Of a stretch of 64,000 nt of DNA, positions 62,217 to 64,000 are shown piece by piece. The DNA is from Soonwooa sp023440705. Its GTDB lineage: Bacteria > Bacteroidota > Bacteroidia > Flavobacteriales > Weeksellaceae. The notes beneath the pieces were generated by a model that saw nothing but the letters and a program-made list of their open reading frames with translations, was not told where the DNA came from and made no database searches. The stretch lies in the NCBI GenBank assembly GCA_023440705.1, contig JAEXRP010000054.1:1-64000 (forward strand). The letters run 5' to 3'. Each line of letters opens with the position of its first letter. Position 1 is the first letter of the stretch. A program made the position numbers and the translations under genes.

Positions 62217-63341
62217 ATGTCACAGATCATTATAAAAAAGGTTGAAACTAAAAAGGATTTGGCAGATTTTGTCCAATTCCCGAACGATTTGTATCGCAAC
62301 AACGATAATTACGTTCCGCCTTTAACCAACGACGAACTTAATATTTGGAATCCTAAGGAAAATCCTGCTTTAGAGTATTCAGATGCACAACAATTTTTAG
62401 CTTTTAAAAATGATAAAATCGTTGGTCGTATTGCTGTAATGATCAATCATAAAGAAGAAAAAGATTTAGGCATCAAAAAAGTGAGATTCGGATGGTTAGA
62501 TTTTATTGATGATCAAGAAGTTTCTAAAGCTTTGATTGATGAAGCTGTAAAATATGCTAAAGCCAACAATATCACGAAAATTGAAGGTCCAATGGGCATT
62601 ACCAATCTCGACAAAGCTGGGATGTTAACACTTGGATTTGATAAGCTTGCGACGATGATTGGTATTTATAATGAAGCTTATTACCCAAAACATTTGGAGA
62701 ATCTTGGACTTGTAAAAGAAAAAGAATGGGTAGAATTCGAGATTGTTTTCCCTGAGGTTTTGCCAGAAAAAGTTGTAAAATTCAATGATTTAATCAAAGA
62801 AAAATACAAACTGAAAGTTTTAGAGTTTAATTCTAAAAAAGAAATTCTTCCTTTGGTAGAGCCAATGTTCAAACTTTTGGATGAGACTTACAAAGGACTT
62901 TCTACCTATACACCAATTACTGACGAGCAAATCAAACATTATAAAGAGAAATACTTCGGTTTTATTGACAAAGATTACATTATTTGTATTGAAGATGAAA
63001 ACCACAACTTAGTATCCTTCGCGATTACAATGCCTTCCTATTCTCGTGCACTTCAAAAAGCCAACGGGAAGCTTTTCCCTTTTGGTTGGTGGCATCTTTT
63101 AAATGCGGGTAAGAAAAACGATCGCGCTAACTTTTATCTTATTGGTATTCATCCAGAATACCAAAGACGTGGCGTTACGGCAATTATTTTTAAAGAAATC
63201 TATGAGACTTTCAAGAAGAAAGGCGTTAAGTTTTTAGAAACAAATCCAGAACTAGAGGAGAACAAAAACATTCAACTTCTTTGGCAAGATTACGATCCTG
63301 TTAATCACAAAAGAAGACGAACTTATAGCAAAGAAGTGTAA
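62217..63341 (+). CDS. GNAT-like acyltransferase, function unknown
   Basis: About 374 aa from the ATG at 62217. The C-terminal half has a GNAT-like end, YLIGIHPEYQRRGVTAIIFKE with the Q/R-x-x-G-x-G/A loop (residues ~301-321); the N-terminal half (VKKVETKKDLADFVQFPNDL) is a second, degenerate GNAT fold, as in the FemAB-like double domain. GPMGITNLDKAGMLTLGF is conserved in the family. The substrate is unknown. It is preceded by the best promoter in the window. Confidence 0.8.
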   Translation: MSQIIIKKVETKKDLADFVQFPNDLYRNNDNYVPPLTNDELNIWNPKENPALEYSDAQQFLAFKNDKIVGRIAVMINHKEEKDLGIKKVRFGWLDFIDDQEVSKALIDEAVKYAKANNITKIEGPMGITNLDKAGMLTLGFDKLATMIGIYNEAYYPKHLENLGLVKEKEWVEFEIVFPEVLPEKVVKFNDLIKEKYKLKVLEFNSKKEILPLVEPMFKLLDETYKGLSTYTPITDEQIKHYKEKYFGFIDKDYIICIEDENHNLVSFAITMPSYSRALQKANGKLFPFGWWHLLNAGKKNDRANFYLIGIHPEYQRRGVTAIIFKEIYETFKKKGVKFLETNPELEENKNIQLLWQDYDPVNHKRRRTYSKEV

Positions 63342-63389
63342 AATTTAAACAAATGTTTAGTTTTATTTAAAAAGGAAAATTAAAGATCC

Positions 63390-63572
63390 ATGAAGACTCA
63401 AATTATCATATACGCAATTCTTATCATTATTTTTTTAGCTTTCAACTTTATTGATCCGATTAAAGACCCGAAAACTAACACCTTGATTAACATAGTTTTT
63501 GCAAGTATTTTATTCCTTTACATTGCATACATCGCATTTGTTATATTGAAAAAAATGGGTAAGAAAAAATAG
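63390..63572 (+). CDS. Small two-helix membrane protein
   Basis: 60 aa: hydrophobic segments ~5-22 and ~33-53, a short polar loop with DPIKDPKTN, and a basic tail KKMGKKK. No family recognised. It follows the GNAT gene by 48 bases and may be co-transcribed. A protein at 4925 has the same overall build. Confidence 0.65.
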   Translation: MKTQIIIYAILIIIFLAFNFIDPIKDPKTNTLINIVFASILFLYIAYIAFVILKKMGKKK

Positions 63573-63669
63573 GAATCCATTTATTTTTAACCATTCTAAA
63601 TTAGCTTTTTTTTGCCATTCTAAAAAGACTTAAAGCCTAGGTTTTTTCTATTATTCGATCTTAATTTTG

Positions 63670-63677
63670 TACTTTTG
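63670..63677 (+). promoter_or_regulatory. -7 box TACTTTTG before nuoA
   Basis: A full consensus match 24 bases before the ATG at 63702. It marks the start of the nuo operon. Confidence 0.5.
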
Positions 63678-63701
63678 CAGGTGCATAAATTAGGTACAAT
63701 A

Positions 63702-64000
63702 ATGAATTTGCCAGAAAATTATATTCCGATACTCATCCAAGCTGCTGTAGGCCTTGGATTTGTGATAGTTTCTTTATTAGGTGCTCACTTTTTAGGACCA
63801 AAAGTAAAAAGTGAAGTCAAAGACCAAAGTTGGGAATGTGGTGTGGAAAGTGTCGGTAATGCGAGAACACCGTTTTCGGTGAAATATTTCCTAACCGCTA
63901 TTCTATTTGTTTTATTCGATATCGAAATCGTATTCTTCTACCCTTACGCTGTTAACTTCCGCGAGTTGGGTGTCGAAGGCTTTTTAGCTATAGTAACTTT
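63702..64000 (+). CDS. nuoA: NADH-quinone oxidoreductase subunit A (3' end outside window)
   Basis: 99 codons to the window edge, starting at ATG 63702. The first membrane helix (~10-30) is followed by LGPKVKSEVKD and the family signature YECG-like WECGVES, then FSVKYFLTAILFVLFDIEIVF with the conserved acidic residues of helix 2. This is complex I subunit A, a membrane subunit of the NADH:quinone oxidoreductase, and the expected first gene of a nuo operon. The end and the following nuo genes are not in the window. Confidence 0.93.
   Translation, partial: MNLPENYIPILIQAAVGLGFVIVSLLGAHFLGPKVKSEVKDQSWECGVESVGNARTPFSVKYFLTAILFVLFDIEIVFFYPYAVNFRELGVEGFLAIVT

Overview
The window looks like the chromosome of a low-GC member of the Bacteroidota, class Flavobacteriia, most likely the Chryseobacterium/Epilithonimonas side of the Weeksellaceae. 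The reasons are a Bat (aerotolerance) operon, three secreted proteins with C-terminal type IX secretion (T9SS) sorting domains, a DPP11-type S46 peptidase, promoters with the -7 motif TAnnTTTG in place of sigma70 boxes, almost no Shine-Dalgarno sequences, and dispersed GC-rich intergenic elements with a GGGCGTGCCC core. Placement below class is inference.

Layout. 0-4.3 kb: batA (cut by the left edge), batB, batC, batD. 4.3-9.7 kb: MarC-like membrane protein, small membrane protein, glnS (-), a PhoB/PhoR-like two-component pair and a pRiA4b ORF-3-like acidic protein. 9.7-15.9 kb: GH13 lipoprotein, S46 dipeptidyl-peptidase, polysaccharide deacetylase and a GNAT protein. 15.9-21.6 kb: outer-membrane protein, Na+-type ABC exporter pair, AEC transporter and a secreted protein. 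21.7-27.7 kb: priA, dacB and a T9SS M1 aminopeptidase. 27.8-31.8 kb: three secreted or lipoprotein genes of unknown role, an unknown 121-aa protein, pirin and a small GNAT. 31.9-38 kb: a complete RND tripartite efflux operon (-).

38.3-48 kb is the accessory-looking part. It holds a cyclophilin lipoprotein, a giant transglutaminase-like/DUF4011/SF1 helicase/nuclease/DUF3320 protein whose last domain is in the -1 frame behind a canonical A_AAA_AAG heptamer, a SLOG (DUF2493) protein, an alpha/beta hydrolase broken by one in-frame stop, a WYL regulator with a 17-bp inverted repeat over its own promoter, and the N-terminal stub of a DUF2779-type nuclease. I read this as a defence-type island that is partly decayed; the frameshift may instead be programmed recoding or a homopolymer error.

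48-64 kb: unknown secreted protein, APH-fold kinase, a CAU-anticodon tRNA, methylmalonyl-CoA epimerase, rbfA, a LolC/E-like permease, two T9SS endonuclease I genes that flank a stand-alone MnmA C-terminal-like protein, aroE, a DUF349 protein, ribD, a YigZ-family protein, a YugP-type metallopeptidase, a GNAT protein, a small membrane protein and the start of nuoA at the right edge.
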